From Gemmataceae bacterium (GTDB taxonomy: Bacteria; Planctomycetota; Planctomycetia; Gemmatales; Gemmataceae), in NCBI GenBank assembly GCA_028288765.1, contig JAQGHQ010000510.1, positions 1 through 32,725 of the forward strand: a stretch of DNA of 32,725 nt, written 5' to 3'. Within the stretch, counting starts at the first letter, position 1. The number at the start of each line of letters is the position of its first letter. Position numbers and translations under genes: made by a program. This document shows, in pieces, positions 6,705 to 15,206 of the stretch. Under the pieces are notes generated by a model. That model made no database searches, was not told where the DNA came from, and saw only the letters and a list, made by a program, of their open reading frames with translations.

Positions 6705-8549
6705 GTGCCGTCCGACCCGGTGGAGCAGACCAAACAGATCAAAACCGCCAGCGACATCGTCGCGGTCGTAGGCGGCTACCTCGCGCTCGCGCCGGCCGGC
6801 CGGACGTTCAAGGCCCTCTGTCCGTTCCACAACGACTCCCGTCCCTCCCTCGACGTCGACCCCCGCCTCCAGCGGTACCGGTGCTGGTCCTGTCAGGCCC
6901 ACGGCGACGTCTTCGCCTTCGTCCAGCACATGGAGAAAGTGGGCTTCAAGGAGGCCCGACAAATACTCGCCGTCCGGGCCGGAATCAAGCTGGATGAGAC
7001 CCAGTCGCCGCAGGACCAGGCCCGCGTCCGGCTGCTCGGGGTGATGCGGTGGGCGCAGGAGAAGTACCAGGACTGCCTCCTGAACGACCCGGCCGGCGCG
7101 GCGGCGGTCGCGTACATCGCGGGCCGGAAGCTCTCCGGGAAGACGGTCCGCGACTTCGGCCTCGGGTTCGCCCCGCTCGGCGGCGAGTGGCTTACCCGGC
7201 TGGCCTTCGCCGAACGGGTCCCGGTCGAGGTCCTGGGCGAGGTCGGTCTGCTGCTCGAGCGGCACGGGGGCCGCGGCCACTTCGACCGGTTCCAGGACCG
7301 GGTGATGTTCCCGATCCGGGACGTGCAGGGGCGGCCGGTCGGATTCGGCGGCCGGATCATGCCGGAATCTCCCCTACTACCCCGCGCCCCGAAGTATTAC
7401 AATTCTGCTGAAACTCCGCTGTTCTCGAAGAGCGAGCTCCTTTACGGCCTCGACCTCGCCCGGCACGCCGGGGCTGCGGTCGGTTATCTCGCGGTCGTCG
7501 AGGGGTATACAGATGTGATGATGGCCCACCAGTGCGGGGTGCCGCAGGTAGTGGCCACCATGGGAACCGCCCTGAACGCCCGGCACGTCGCCCAGCTCCG
7601 CCGGTACGCCCCCAAGGTGGTGCTGGTGTACGACGCGGACGCGGGCGGGATGACGGGGGTCGACCGGGCCCTGGAGCTGTTCGTCGGCCAGGACGTGGAA
7701 CTCGCGGTCGCGACTCTTCCCGACGGGCTCGACCCGTGCGACCTCCTCGTCCGGCCTGGGGGCCTTGAGACGTTCAAAGCGATCCTGACCTCCGCCGTCG
7801 ACGCCCTGGATTTTAAACTGAATCGCCTCCTGGACCGCGACCCGAACCCGTCCGTCGAGGGCACCCGCCGGATCATCGACGAGGTCCTCGGGGTCATGGC
7901 CGCCGCCCCGGTCGTCCCGAACCGGGCGGGCCAGGTCAAGCAGGAGCTGATCGTTACCCGGCTCGCCCACCGGCTCGGGCTGCGGCAGGAGACGGTGTGG
8001 GCCCGGTTCGGGGAACTGAAGCGGGAGCGGAAGCAGAAGGATTTTCAATCCGCCGCGAAGACCGGGCCGCTGGTCCAGGCCTCCGCGGCGAGGGAGACGA
8101 GGCCGGCCCCCGACCAGCCGGCGGGGAAGACCGGGCCGGTGGTGGCCGCCGAGATGCAGTTGCTCGAACTCCTGCTCGCCCACCCCGGGTTCGTCCCCCA
8201 GGCGGCCGCCGTGATGTCGGCCGACGACCTGACCCACACCGGGCTGCGGCGGATGCTGGTCGAACTGTACTCGCTCCAGGCGGCCGGGCTGACCCCGGAC
8301 GTGGACACCCTCCGGGACCGGCTCGCCGACCGCCCGGACCTGTTCGAGGCGGCCGAGAAGCGGCTGTTCGTCGGCCAGCACATGCAAGAACCGGAGCAGA
8401 ATCTGGCCCGGATCCTCGGCTGGTTCTCGAAGCACAAGAAAGAGGTCGGGGAGCGGGCCCTGACCGCCCGCCTCAAGGGCGGGGCCCTCGACCCGGACCA
8501 GGCCGCGGAGCTCCTTCGCAAGCTCCAGGACCGGCGGGCGGGGGGATGA
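6705..8549 (+). CDS. dnaG: DNA primase DnaG
   Basis: This 614-residue protein synthesises RNA primers at the replication fork. The N-terminal CHC2 zinc-binding domain has ligands C39, H42, C60 and C63 (CPFH and CWSC). The catalytic RNAP-like core follows, with the TOPRIM acidic residues in VVEGYTD (E266) and VYDADAGG (D310, D312). The DGLDPCDLL segment near 340-348 is also typical. The C-terminal part (about 455-614) should bind the replicative helicase DnaB. The start is taken as GTG at 6705, three bases after an AGGTGA sequence; GTG at 6720 is an alternative. The gene precedes rpoD, the conserved macromolecular-synthesis arrangement, but no rpsU lies upstream. Confidence 0.95.
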   Translation: MPSDPVEQTKQIKTASDIVAVVGGYLALAPAGRTFKALCPFHNDSRPSLDVDPRLQRYRCWSCQAHGDVFAFVQHMEKVGFKEARQILAVRAGIKLDETQSPQDQARVRLLGVMRWAQEKYQDCLLNDPAGAAAVAYIAGRKLSGKTVRDFGLGFAPLGGEWLTRLAFAERVPVEVLGEVGLLLERHGGRGHFDRFQDRVMFPIRDVQGRPVGFGGRIMPESPLLPRAPKYYNSAETPLFSKSELLYGLDLARHAGAAVGYLAVVEGYTDVMMAHQCGVPQVVATMGTALNARHVAQLRRYAPKVVLVYDADAGGMTGVDRALELFVGQDVELAVATLPDGLDPCDLLVRPGGLETFKAILTSAVDALDFKLNRLLDRDPNPSVEGTRRIIDEVLGVMAAAPVVPNRAGQVKQELIVTRLAHRLGLRQETVWARFGELKRERKQKDFQSAAKTGPLVQASAARETRPAPDQPAGKTGPVVAAEMQLLELLLAHPGFVPQAAAVMSADDLTHTGLRRMLVELYSLQAAGLTPDVDTLRDRLADRPDLFEAAEKRLFVGQHMQEPEQNLARILGWFSKHKKEVGERALTARLKGGALDPDQAAELLRKLQDRRAGG

Positions 8550-8678
8550 CCGGACGCCGCGGGTCGGGGGCGCGGGCCCCCGACTCCACCATTACAGCAC
8601 GGGTTTGACACCACGAGTCTTCGATCCACCCGCCCCGGGGTTTCGGCCCCGGCGGTTGGCCTTGTGGGAGGGGTTCGG

Positions 8679-10349
8679 ATGGACTGGAAGAACGAAGAGA
8701 CGCTCCTGGCCTTGATCAAACGGGGCAAGGAAACGGGCTCCCTCACCTACGACGAGGTCAACGCCGCGCTGCCCGAGGGGACGGCGGGCGTCCCCGAGTC
8801 CGACCGGCTGGAGAGCGTCCTCGAAGTCCTCGAGGCGAACGGGATCAGCATCATCGACGAGTCGGACACCGAGGAGCGGGAGGAGGCCCCGGTCGTCCTC
8901 GCCGACGAGATCCTCGCCGACCCGGAAGCGAACCCGTTCGGGGACTCCGACGGGGACGGCCGGCACATCGACGACCCGGTCCGGATGTACCTCACCCAGA
9001 TGGGCGAGATCCCGCTCCTCAGCCGGGACAAGGAGATCGCCCTCGCCCGCAAGATCGAGGTCACCCGCCGCCGGTTCCGGCGGAAGGTGCTGGAGTGCGA
9101 CTACGCCCTCCGGCAGGTGGTCGAGACCCTCAAGCGGGTCCACACCGGTGACCTCCCGTTCGACCGGACCGTGAAGGTGTCGCAGACCGAGAACCTGGAG
9201 AAGGACAAGATCCTCCAGCGGATGCCGCACAACCTGAAGACCCTCGAACCGCTGATGGAGTTCAACGTCGAGGACTTCCAGCGGCTGACCGACGAGCGGA
9301 CCCAGCCGGCCGACCAGGAGGAGCTCCGGGAGCGGCTCCGGCTCCGGCGGCGGAAGACGGTCACCCTGGTCGAGGAGCTGTCGATCCGGACCCAGAAGGT
9401 CCAGCCGCTGATGAAGAAGCTGGAGCAGATCAGCCACCGGATGGACGAGCTGGAGGGCGAGATCGAGACCCTCCGGGGCGACCGGGCGGCGAAGGAGGAG
9501 CGGGCCAACCTGGAGAAGGAGCTCCAGGACCTGATGCTCATCACCCTCGAGGAGCCGGCCAGCCTGCGGAAGCGGGTGTCGATCATGCGGCAGCGGTTCG
9601 CCGAGTACGAGCAGGCGAAGCGGGAGCTCTCCGGCGGGAACCTCCGGCTGGTCGTGAGCATCGCGAAGAAGTACCGCAACCGGGGGCTCAGCTTCCTCGA
9701 CCTGATCCAGGAAGGGAACACCGGGCTGATGCGGGCGGTGGACAAGTACGAGCACCGCCGCGGGTTCAAGTTCAGCACCTACGCGACGTGGTGGATCCGG
9801 CAGGCGATCACCCGGGCGATCGCGGACCAGGCCCGGACGATCCGCATTCCGGTCCACATGATCGAGACGATGTCGAAGCTCCGGAACGTCTCGAAGAAGC
9901 TCCTGCAGGACATGGGCCGGGAGCCGACGATCGAGGAAACCGCCAAGGCCGCCGGGTACACGCTGGAGGAGACCAAGCGGGTCCTGAAGATCAGCCGCCA
10001 GCCGATCAGCCTGGACCGCCCGGTCGGCGAGAGCGAGGACAGCTACTTCGGGGACTTCATCGAGGACAACTCGGTCGAGTCGCCGGTGAACGCCGCGACG
10101 AACGAGATGCTCAAGGACAAGATCGAGGGCGTGCTGAAGACCCTGACCTACCGCGAGCGGGAGATCATCAAGCTCCGGTACGGGCTGGGCGACGGGTACA
10201 CGTACACCCTGGAAGAGGTCGGCCGGATCTTCAAGGTGACCCGGGAGCGGGTCCGGCAGATCGAGGCGAAGGCGGTCCGCAAGCTCCAGCACCCGGTCCG
10301 CAGCCGCCAGCTCGAAGGGTTCCTCGACGGCATCCGCCGGGGCGTCTAA
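8679..10349 (+). CDS. rpoD: Primary sigma factor RpoD (sigma-70/SigA)
   Basis: This 556-residue protein is the housekeeping sigma factor. An acidic region 1.1-like N-terminus is followed by region 1.2 ([30 protein letters not shown]). A charged, partly coiled-coil non-conserved insert spans roughly residues 130-310. Regions 2.1-2.4 follow, including [27 protein letters not shown] and [17 protein letters not shown]. Region 3 then leads to region 4 with the helix-turn-helix [28 protein letters not shown]. The start is ATG at 8679 because GGGAGGGG lies at 8667-8674; a GTG 15 bp upstream would contain that site. The gene starts 129 bp after dnaG and is probably co-transcribed with it. Confidence 0.96.
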   Translation: MDWKNEETLLALIKRGKETGSLTYDEVNAALPEGTAGVPESDRLESVLEVLEANGISIIDESDTEEREEAPVVLADEILADPEANPFGDSDGDGRHIDDPVRMYLTQMGEIPLLSRDKEIALARKIEVTRRRFRRKVLECDYALRQVVETLKRVHTGDLPFDRTVKVSQTENLEKDKILQRMPHNLKTLEPLMEFNVEDFQRLTDERTQPADQEELRERLRLRRRKTVTLVEELSIRTQKVQPLMKKLEQISHRMDELEGEIETLRGDRAAKEERANLEKELQDLMLITLEEPASLRKRVSIMRQRFAEYEQAKRELSGGNLRLVVSIAKKYRNRGLSFLDLIQEGNTGLMRAVDKYEHRRGFKFSTYATWWIRQAITRAIADQARTIRIPVHMIETMSKLRNVSKKLLQDMGREPTIEETAKAAGYTLEETKRVLKISRQPISLDRPVGESEDSYFGDFIEDNSVESPVNAATNEMLKDKIEGVLKTLTYREREIIKLRYGLGDGYTYTLEEVGRIFKVTRERVRQIEAKAVRKLQHPVRSRQLEGFLDGIRRGV

Positions 10350-10401
10350 GGCCGGAGGTCCGAGTTCCAGGAGGCCCGAGTTCCACGGTCGGCGGTCGGA
10401 A

Positions 10402-10546
10402 TCCCAGGTTCCTCGGTTTTCGACCCGGAATCTGGAACGTGGAACCTGGGACCCGGAACAACCCAGAGGTCAGGAGTCGGGGGTCGGACGTCAGCCGGGA
10501 CCGCGCACCGCGGGCCGCTGACCTCCGACCCCTGATTTCTGACCTC
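10402..10546. repeat. Two adjacent inverted repeats between rpoD and the zinc-ribbon gene
   Basis: TCCCAGGTTCC (10402-10412) is the exact reverse complement of 10441-10451. A second pair has arms 10466-10494 and 10518-10546, matching at 25 of 29 positions (outer ends GAGGTCAG and CTGACCTC). The second could form a long hairpin downstream of rpoD, but no T tract follows. The degenerate GGAACCTGGAAC-like wording looks like a dispersed intergenic repeat. A weak -10-like TAGAAT at 10555-10560 lies just after it and could serve the next gene. Confidence 0.7.
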
Positions 10547-10582
10547 TCGGCTGTTAGAATTCCTTCTAAAGGAGCCGACCCA

Positions 10583-11281
10583 ATGTCCGCGACCGACACG
10601 CTCCGCGAGTGCCACCGCCTCCGCAAACACCTCAAGGCCCTGCAGGAGGAGATCGACCGCGGGCCGCGGGTGCTCAAGGCCCAGCAGGCCAGGCTCGCCC
10701 AGGAACAGCAGGCCCACAAGGACCACTTCGAGACGATCACCAAACTGAAGCTCAAGCAGCGGGACGACGAGGGGACGCTGAAGCAGACCGAGACCCGGCT
10801 GGCGAAGCTCGAGGCCCAGCTGCTCGGGATCTCGGTCCCGAAGGAGTACGAGGCGAAGAAGTCTGAGATCCGGCAGGCGGAGGAAAAGAAGGCGGCACTG
10901 GAAGACGCGATCCTGGCGACGATGGCGGAGCTCGAGGAGAAGACGGCGGCGGTCCCGGCGGTGGACAAGAAGTGGGCCGCCGCCCAGGCCGAGTTCGCGC
11001 AGTCCCAGGAGGACGCGAAGGCCCGGCTGGAGCGGCTGCGGGCGGACCAGGAGGAGTCGCGGGCGGCGCTGGCGAAGGCGGAGGCGACGCTCCCGGACAA
11101 GAACAAATCGACCTACGACCACCTGTCGAAGGCGCTGGGGCCGGACGCGTTCGCGGCGGTGAAGGACCGGATCTGCCAGGGGTGCCGGACCGGGATCACC
11201 CAGCAGCGGGTGATGGAGGTGCAGGGCGGGATGTTCTTGCTGTGTTCGAGCTGCGGGAAGATGCTCTACCCGGCGGAGTGA
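10583..11281 (+). CDS. Coiled-coil protein with C4 zinc ribbon (CdsZ/FlgZ-like)
   Basis: This 232-residue protein is almost entirely a charged, Ala/Glu/Lys-rich coiled coil (about residues 5-180). It ends in a C4 zinc ribbon with ligands in CQGCRTG and CSSCGKMLYP. This is the architecture of the PF02591 family (HP0958/FlgZ-like, actinobacterial CdsZ). Members act as nucleic-acid- or sigma-factor-associated chaperones, or have unknown roles. The start ATG at 10583 has AAAGGAG at 10568-10574. The long open frame upstream (from 9788) is a shadow of rpoD and the repeat region. The next gene follows after six bases, so they form an operon. Confidence 0.82.
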   Translation: MSATDTLRECHRLRKHLKALQEEIDRGPRVLKAQQARLAQEQQAHKDHFETITKLKLKQRDDEGTLKQTETRLAKLEAQLLGISVPKEYEAKKSEIRQAEEKKAALEDAILATMAELEEKTAAVPAVDKKWAAAQAEFAQSQEDAKARLERLRADQEESRAALAKAEATLPDKNKSTYDHLSKALGPDAFAAVKDRICQGCRTGITQQRVMEVQGGMFLLCSSCGKMLYPAE

Positions 11282-11287
11282 CCGGCG

Positions 11288-11515
11288 ATGACCAAGTGGA
11301 AGTACATGACGGCCCAGTTCGTGACCACCGGGTTGGGGGACCAGGCTCAGGCCGAGAAGGTCCAGGAGAACATGAACGCGTTGGGGTTGTACGGGTGGGA
11401 GCTGGTGTCCACGAACCTCTACCACAACCACGACATCACCCAGGACGTGCTGATCATGTTCTTCAAGAAACCGGTCCAGGAGGACGGGCCCGGCGCCCCC
11501 CGGCTGGGGCGGTGA
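11288..11515 (+). CDS. DUF4177 family small protein
   Basis: This 75-residue protein has the DUF4177 pattern: an N-terminal strand (WKYMTAQFV), a helix with the LGLYGWELVSTN motif around residues 32-43, and a final strand LIMFFKKP. The family's function is unknown. The start is six bases after the stop codon of the zinc-ribbon gene. The C-terminal 15 residues are Gly/Pro/Asp-rich and probably disordered. Confidence 0.75.
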   Translation: MTKWKYMTAQFVTTGLGDQAQAEKVQENMNALGLYGWELVSTNLYHNHDITQDVLIMFFKKPVQEDGPGAPRLGR

Positions 11516-11721
11516 CCCCAAGACACGTCGCTCCGATTACTTCGCGCATGTCGGCTTCCGCCCGAACACGGACACGGCTTGTGCCCGGACCAATGGCATT
11601 GATTCGCTCAACCCGACGAACGCTTCGAGCGGGTCTCGCCCACCCGGGTTCGGTTGGTCGTTCAGGACTGCCGGATACAATTGCCGACCGGAAAACAAGA
11701 TACGGCCGGCCCTGCGAGCCG
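11516..11721. other. Convergent intergenic region, nothing recognised
   Basis: This lies between the plus-strand DUF4177 gene and the 3' end of the minus-strand GT4 gene. I found no strong terminator hairpin, no tRNA-like sequence and no coding frame with the expected codon bias. Confidence 0.5.
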
Positions 11722-12882
11722 TCATGCTACCTTTCGCACTGGTACCGGGTCGCCCGCGGCCACGCGGTCGAGGTACGTAAACAGGTCTGACTCGAACCGT
11801 TCTTTGCGGAACAACAGCGCCTGCCGCCTGGCCGCCCGCGGGTCGAACCGGTCCGCGTCCCGCTCGAACCGCTCGACCGCGGCGATCGCGGCGGCGGTGG
11901 TCTGCTCGGCGAAGAACACCCCGGTCGGGTCGCCGGCCTCACCGAGCGGGCGGACGGTTTCGGTCGCCCCCCCGCGGCCGAACGCGATTACCGGGCACCC
12001 GCACGCCTGGGCTTCCAGCGGCACGATCCCGAAATCCTCCTCGCCGGGGAAGAAGAGCGCCTTCGCCCGCCGCAGGTGGTCGCGGATCACCCCGTCCGGC
12101 TGCCATCCAAGGAAGTCGACCCCGGGCCCGGCCGTCGCCTTCAGCTTCGCCGCGTCCTGGCCGCTCCCGATGACTACCAACTTCCTCCCGAGCCTGGAAC
12201 AGGCCTCGATCGCGAGGTCGAACCGCTTGTACGGGGCGAGCGCCGAGACCACGAGGTAGAAGTCTTCGCGCGGGCCCGGCCCGGGCGTGTAGAAGTCGGT
12301 ATCGACCGGCGGGTAGATCACGACGGCGTCCCGCCCGTAGCACTCGCGGATGCGGTCCCGCACCGTCCGGCTGATGGCGACGAAGTGGGTCACCCGGTCG
12401 GCCGTCCGGCGGTCCCAGTCGCGGAGGGCGGACAGCAGCCGGTCCACGGCCGCCGCCTTGACCCGTCCGACGAGCCCGGCCTTCCGGAAGTACGCCTCCT
12501 TCATGTGCCAGGCGTACCGCATGGGGGTGAAGCAGTAACAAACATGCGGTACGCCCTTCGGCGGGTGGGCGGACTTGGCGACGCAGTGACTCAGGCTGAC
12601 GACGAGGTCCGCGTCGGCAATCTTCCACCGCGAGGCGGCGTACGGCATGAGCGGCAGGAGATACCGGTAGTAGCGGTCGACGCGGGGAAGGCGGTTCAGG
12701 GGGCTGGGGTTGATCGCGAGCTGTTCGATGAGAGGGGAGACGCTCCCCCGCTTGTGGAGGAGGGTGAACAACCGGGCCGCCGGCCACCGCCGGGCGAGCG
12801 GTTCGAGGCACTTCTCCCCGCCTCTCATCCCGGTCAGCCAGTCGTGGACCAGCACCACCCGTTCGGGCCGCCCGGCGTCCAT
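11722..12882 (-). CDS. GT4 family glycosyltransferase
   Basis: This protein of about 386 residues has a GT-B fold of the GT4 family. It probably transfers a nucleotide-sugar-derived glycosyl unit during cell-surface polysaccharide synthesis. The N-terminal domain starts with VVLVHDWLTGMRGGEKCLE, typical of GT4 enzymes with a glycine-rich loop. The C-terminal domain contains YLVVSALAPYKRFDLAIEA and LFFPGEEDFGIVPLEAQACGCPVIAFGRGG, where the Glu-x7-Glu motif of retaining enzymes (E in EEDFGIVPLEA) is seen. The start is ATG at 12882, seven bases after AAGGG. The frame is open to 12999, but that extension runs through repeat-like hairpins at 12912-12952 and is probably not coding. Donor and acceptor are unknown. 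Confidence 0.85.
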   Translation of the reverse strand: MDAGRPERVVLVHDWLTGMRGGEKCLEPLARRWPAARLFTLLHKRGSVSPLIEQLAINPSPLNRLPRVDRYYRYLLPLMPYAASRWKIADADLVVSLSHCVAKSAHPPKGVPHVCYCFTPMRYAWHMKEAYFRKAGLVGRVKAAAVDRLLSALRDWDRRTADRVTHFVAISRTVRDRIRECYGRDAVVIYPPVDTDFYTPGPGPREDFYLVVSALAPYKRFDLAIEACSRLGRKLVVIGSGQDAAKLKATAGPGVDFLGWQPDGVIRDHLRRAKALFFPGEEDFGIVPLEAQACGCPVIAFGRGGATETVRPLGEAGDPTGVFFAEQTTAAAIAAVERFERDADRFDPRAARRQALLFRKERFESDLFTYLDRVAAGDPVPVRKVA

Positions 12883-13429
12883 GCCGTTACCCTTCATGCT
12901 TGCCTGGGATCGCAGGCGTTCCGCCCGCATCGCCGTTCGTCTCCCGGAGACGCCGAGACGGCCGTGTTCCCAAAAGGTCCACCCGACGTGAAAGATCATC
13001 GGGGCTCGGAGTGTAGCGTCTTCTGGCAGCGTCGGGAAGACAACCCGGTGGGTAGCCGTTTGAGGGCCCGAGGGAAATGCGGGCTAGCCCAGGAGCCCGG
13101 GTTTCTGAGTCTCGGGTCGCGCTCTCCAACCCGGGATTTCCTTGCCGCTGAATCCCCGTCCCGCGGCCCAACCGTCAGGTCTTCGCTCTTGTACAGAAGA
13201 TGAATCGAGAACGGGGGTTGAGGGTTTCAAGGTGAATTCGTCGATTCACCCCGGGCACGTTGCACGCCACATGCTATCGTTGTAAGCTGAAAATAATTGT
13301 GACGCGGGCGCGGTCCCGCCTCGACCCCGGGCTGCCCGCTCAACTCTTTCTGCACGAACGCTGCCCCGGGACGTCGACGGACCCACTTGCACACCCCGGA
13401 CACCCCGGGTCGGTTTGGGAGACGGGAAC
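12883..13429. other. Intergenic region rich in short palindromes
   Basis: No gene is supported here. Hairpins include 12912-12928 (GCAGGCG/CGCCCGC, one mismatch), 12938-12952 (CGTCTC/GAGACG, 3-base loop), the palindrome GGGCTAGCCC at 13081-13090, CCCGGGTT (13096-13103) with AACCCGGG (13128-13135), and GGTGAAT (13231-13237) with ATTCACC (13244-13250). It must contain promoters for the divergent GT4 and PP2C genes, but I could not pick a convincing -35/-10 pair. Confidence 0.5.
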
Positions 13430-14185
13430 ATGGCGTTCATGCTGAACATCGGCAAGTGCAGCCTGCTCGGCAACTACCGGGAGAATAACGAGGATTCGAT
13501 CGAGGTCCGGCAGTTCCCGGATTTGACGGTGGGCATCGTGGCCGACGGGATGGGTGGACAGGCGGCCGGCGAGATCGCCAGCAAGAGGGCGGTCGAGATC
13601 GCCCCCCGCGAGCTGAGAAAGAACCTCAGCCCGAACCTCAACCCGGAAGCGGTGAACGCGGTCATCCGGCGCGCGATCGTCCAGGCGAACGAAGAAATCA
13701 TGGCGATGGGTGCCCTCGACAAAGACATGAAGAACATGGGCACGACGGTGGTGATGGCGATCTGGCGGAAGGGGTCGGAGATGTACGTCGCCGGCGTCGG
13801 CGACAGCCGGGCGTACCTGATCCGGAACCGGAAGATCCAACAGCTCACCGTCGACCACTCGCTCGCCCAGGCACTCGTCGAGGCCCGGACCATCTCCCCC
13901 GCCGAGGCGAAGGACCACCGGTTCCGGAACGTCCTGTGGAAGTACCTCGGGAGCAAGGAGGTCGGTGAGGGGCCGGACGTGGGCGTGATTCCGCTCCAGG
14001 GCGGCGACCGGTTCCTGCTCTGCACCGACGGGCTCACCGGGGTCGTCCCGGACGAGCAGCTCGCCACGTTCATCTCCGAACAGACCGACGTGCAGGCGTG
14101 CGCGGAGGCGCTCGGGCAGATCGCCCTCGACCAGGGCTCCCGCGACAACGTGTCGTGCATCGTGATCGAGGTGGTGGAGTCGTAA
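13430..14185 (+). CDS. PP2C-type (PPM) serine/threonine phosphatase
   Basis: This 251-residue protein removes phosphate from Ser/Thr residues, typically opposing Hanks-type kinases. The complete PPM motif set is present: RENNEDS near residue 20, VADGMGGQAAGE near residue 43, GTTVV near residue 109, GVGDSRAYLI near residue 128, CTDGLTGVV near residue 203, and RDNVSCIVIE at the C-terminus. The Asp residues of DG, GD, TDG and RDN form the binuclear Mn/Mg site. There is no signal peptide or membrane segment, so it is cytoplasmic and of the short PrpC/Stp type. Start ATG 13430 is preceded by GGGAGACGGG; ATG at 13439 is a less likely alternative. No kinase gene is adjacent. Confidence 0.93.
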   Translation: MAFMLNIGKCSLLGNYRENNEDSIEVRQFPDLTVGIVADGMGGQAAGEIASKRAVEIAPRELRKNLSPNLNPEAVNAVIRRAIVQANEEIMAMGALDKDMKNMGTTVVMAIWRKGSEMYVAGVGDSRAYLIRNRKIQQLTVDHSLAQALVEARTISPAEAKDHRFRNVLWKYLGSKEVGEGPDVGVIPLQGGDRFLLCTDGLTGVVPDEQLATFISEQTDVQACAEALGQIALDQGSRDNVSCIVIEVVES

Positions 14186-14241
14186 GCCCGGGGTCGCGGC
14201 CGGTGGGCCCTGCGACGGGCAGGGAACACCCGACCCCGGCT
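14185..14241. terminator. Nested hairpin between convergent genes
   Basis: AGCCCGGGGTCG (14185-14196) pairs, with a one-base bulge, with CGACCCCGGCT (14231-14241). Inside it CCCTGC (14208-14213) pairs with GCAGGG (14219-14224). It lies between the stop of the PP2C gene and the convergent SDR gene, a natural place for a bidirectional terminator. No T tract follows, so function is inferred. Confidence 0.45.
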
Positions 14242-14320
14242 ACCGCGCGGGACAATGAGTCGGGTGGCGAAGAGCGGGGGGCCGGACGCACCAAGAGGAC
14301 CCGGTGCGGGTCCGACGATC

Positions 14321-15055
14321 TCACCAGTACATTTGTGCCGTCGGCTTGATGACCAGCTCCGGGATCGACACCCGCGGCGGCAGCGACGCGACGAACAGTA
14401 CCGCCTCGGCCACGTCCTCCGGCTTCAGGATCACCGCCCGCTGCTCCTCCGTCACGGGCCTCGGCCGGTGCTCCAGGATCGGCGTGTCGATCTCGCCGGG
14501 GTAGACGTTACTCACCCGGACGCCGCTGTCCTTCTCCTCGTTCGAAAGGACGAGCCCGAGCCCGCCCATCCCGAACTTGGCCGCCACGTACGCCGCCCCG
14601 CCGAGCGGGTTCGCCCGCTTTCCCGCCACCGAGACCACGTTCACGATCACCCCATCTTTCCGGTCGAACATCTGCGGCAGCACGGCTTTCGTGCAGTAGA
14701 ACGCGCCGTCCAGGTTTGTCCGGATCATCATGTCCCACGACTCGGGGGTGAGCTCGCGGATCGTCCGGGCCTTCAGGTTCGTCCCGGCGTTGTTCACCAG
14801 GACGTCGACCCGGCCGAACGCCTCGGTGGCGGACTGGACGAGCGTCTGGCACTGGGCCGGGTTGGTCACGTCGGTGGTGACCGTCTTCAGGTTGGCCCCG
14901 GCCTTCGCCTCGGCGGCGGTGGCGGCCAGTTTCGCCGGGTCGCGCCCGGCGATCACCACCCGCGCCCCTTCCTTCAGGAACAAGAAGGCCACGGCCTTCC
15001 CGACCCCGGACCCGCCCCCGGTGACGACCGCGACTTTGCCGTCCAGTTTGCCCAT
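14321..15055 (-). CDS. Short-chain dehydrogenase/reductase (classical SDR)
   Basis: This 244-residue enzyme is a classical SDR oxidoreductase using NAD(P)H. The Rossmann-fold cofactor motif TGGGSGVGKA lies at residues 12-21. NNAG follows VDVLV near residue 90. The catalytic Ser is in NVVSVAG, and the YxxxK pair is in AAYVAAK. An Arg after the second strand (AGRDP) suggests a preference for NADP(H). The substrate cannot be deduced. The gene is convergent with the PP2C gene and divergent from prfB. GAGG lies ten bases before the ATG. Confidence 0.9.
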   Translation of the reverse strand: MGKLDGKVAVVTGGGSGVGKAVAFLFLKEGARVVIAGRDPAKLAATAAEAKAGANLKTVTTDVTNPAQCQTLVQSATEAFGRVDVLVNNAGTNLKARTIRELTPESWDMMIRTNLDGAFYCTKAVLPQMFDRKDGVIVNVVSVAGKRANPLGGAAYVAAKFGMGGLGLVLSNEEKDSGVRVSNVYPGEIDTPILEHRPRPVTEEQRAVILKPEDVAEAVLFVASLPPRVSIPELVIKPTAQMYW

Positions 15056-15206
15056 GATCGACCCGCCTCGTGTAGAACGCCGGGGACCCCGGCCGCGCCC
15101 GGCGTTCGTGCGCTGGGCTTCAGTACGTGAACCTTGTTCGCTATGCTACTATCAGACAGAATGGGCGGCACGCCGCCGCCCCCACTTACCGGAAGGGACG
15201 ACCGCG

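Noticed and set aside
11516-11721. Possible tRNA near GGTTCGGTTGG
   Set aside because: There is no acceptor stem or CCA-adjacent pairing and no anticodon arm could be built.
12883-12999. N-terminal extension of the GT4 glycosyltransferase
   Set aside because: The extension reads through two repeat-like hairpins, while the ATG at 12882 has a well-placed AAGGG and directly begins the conserved GT4 N-terminus.
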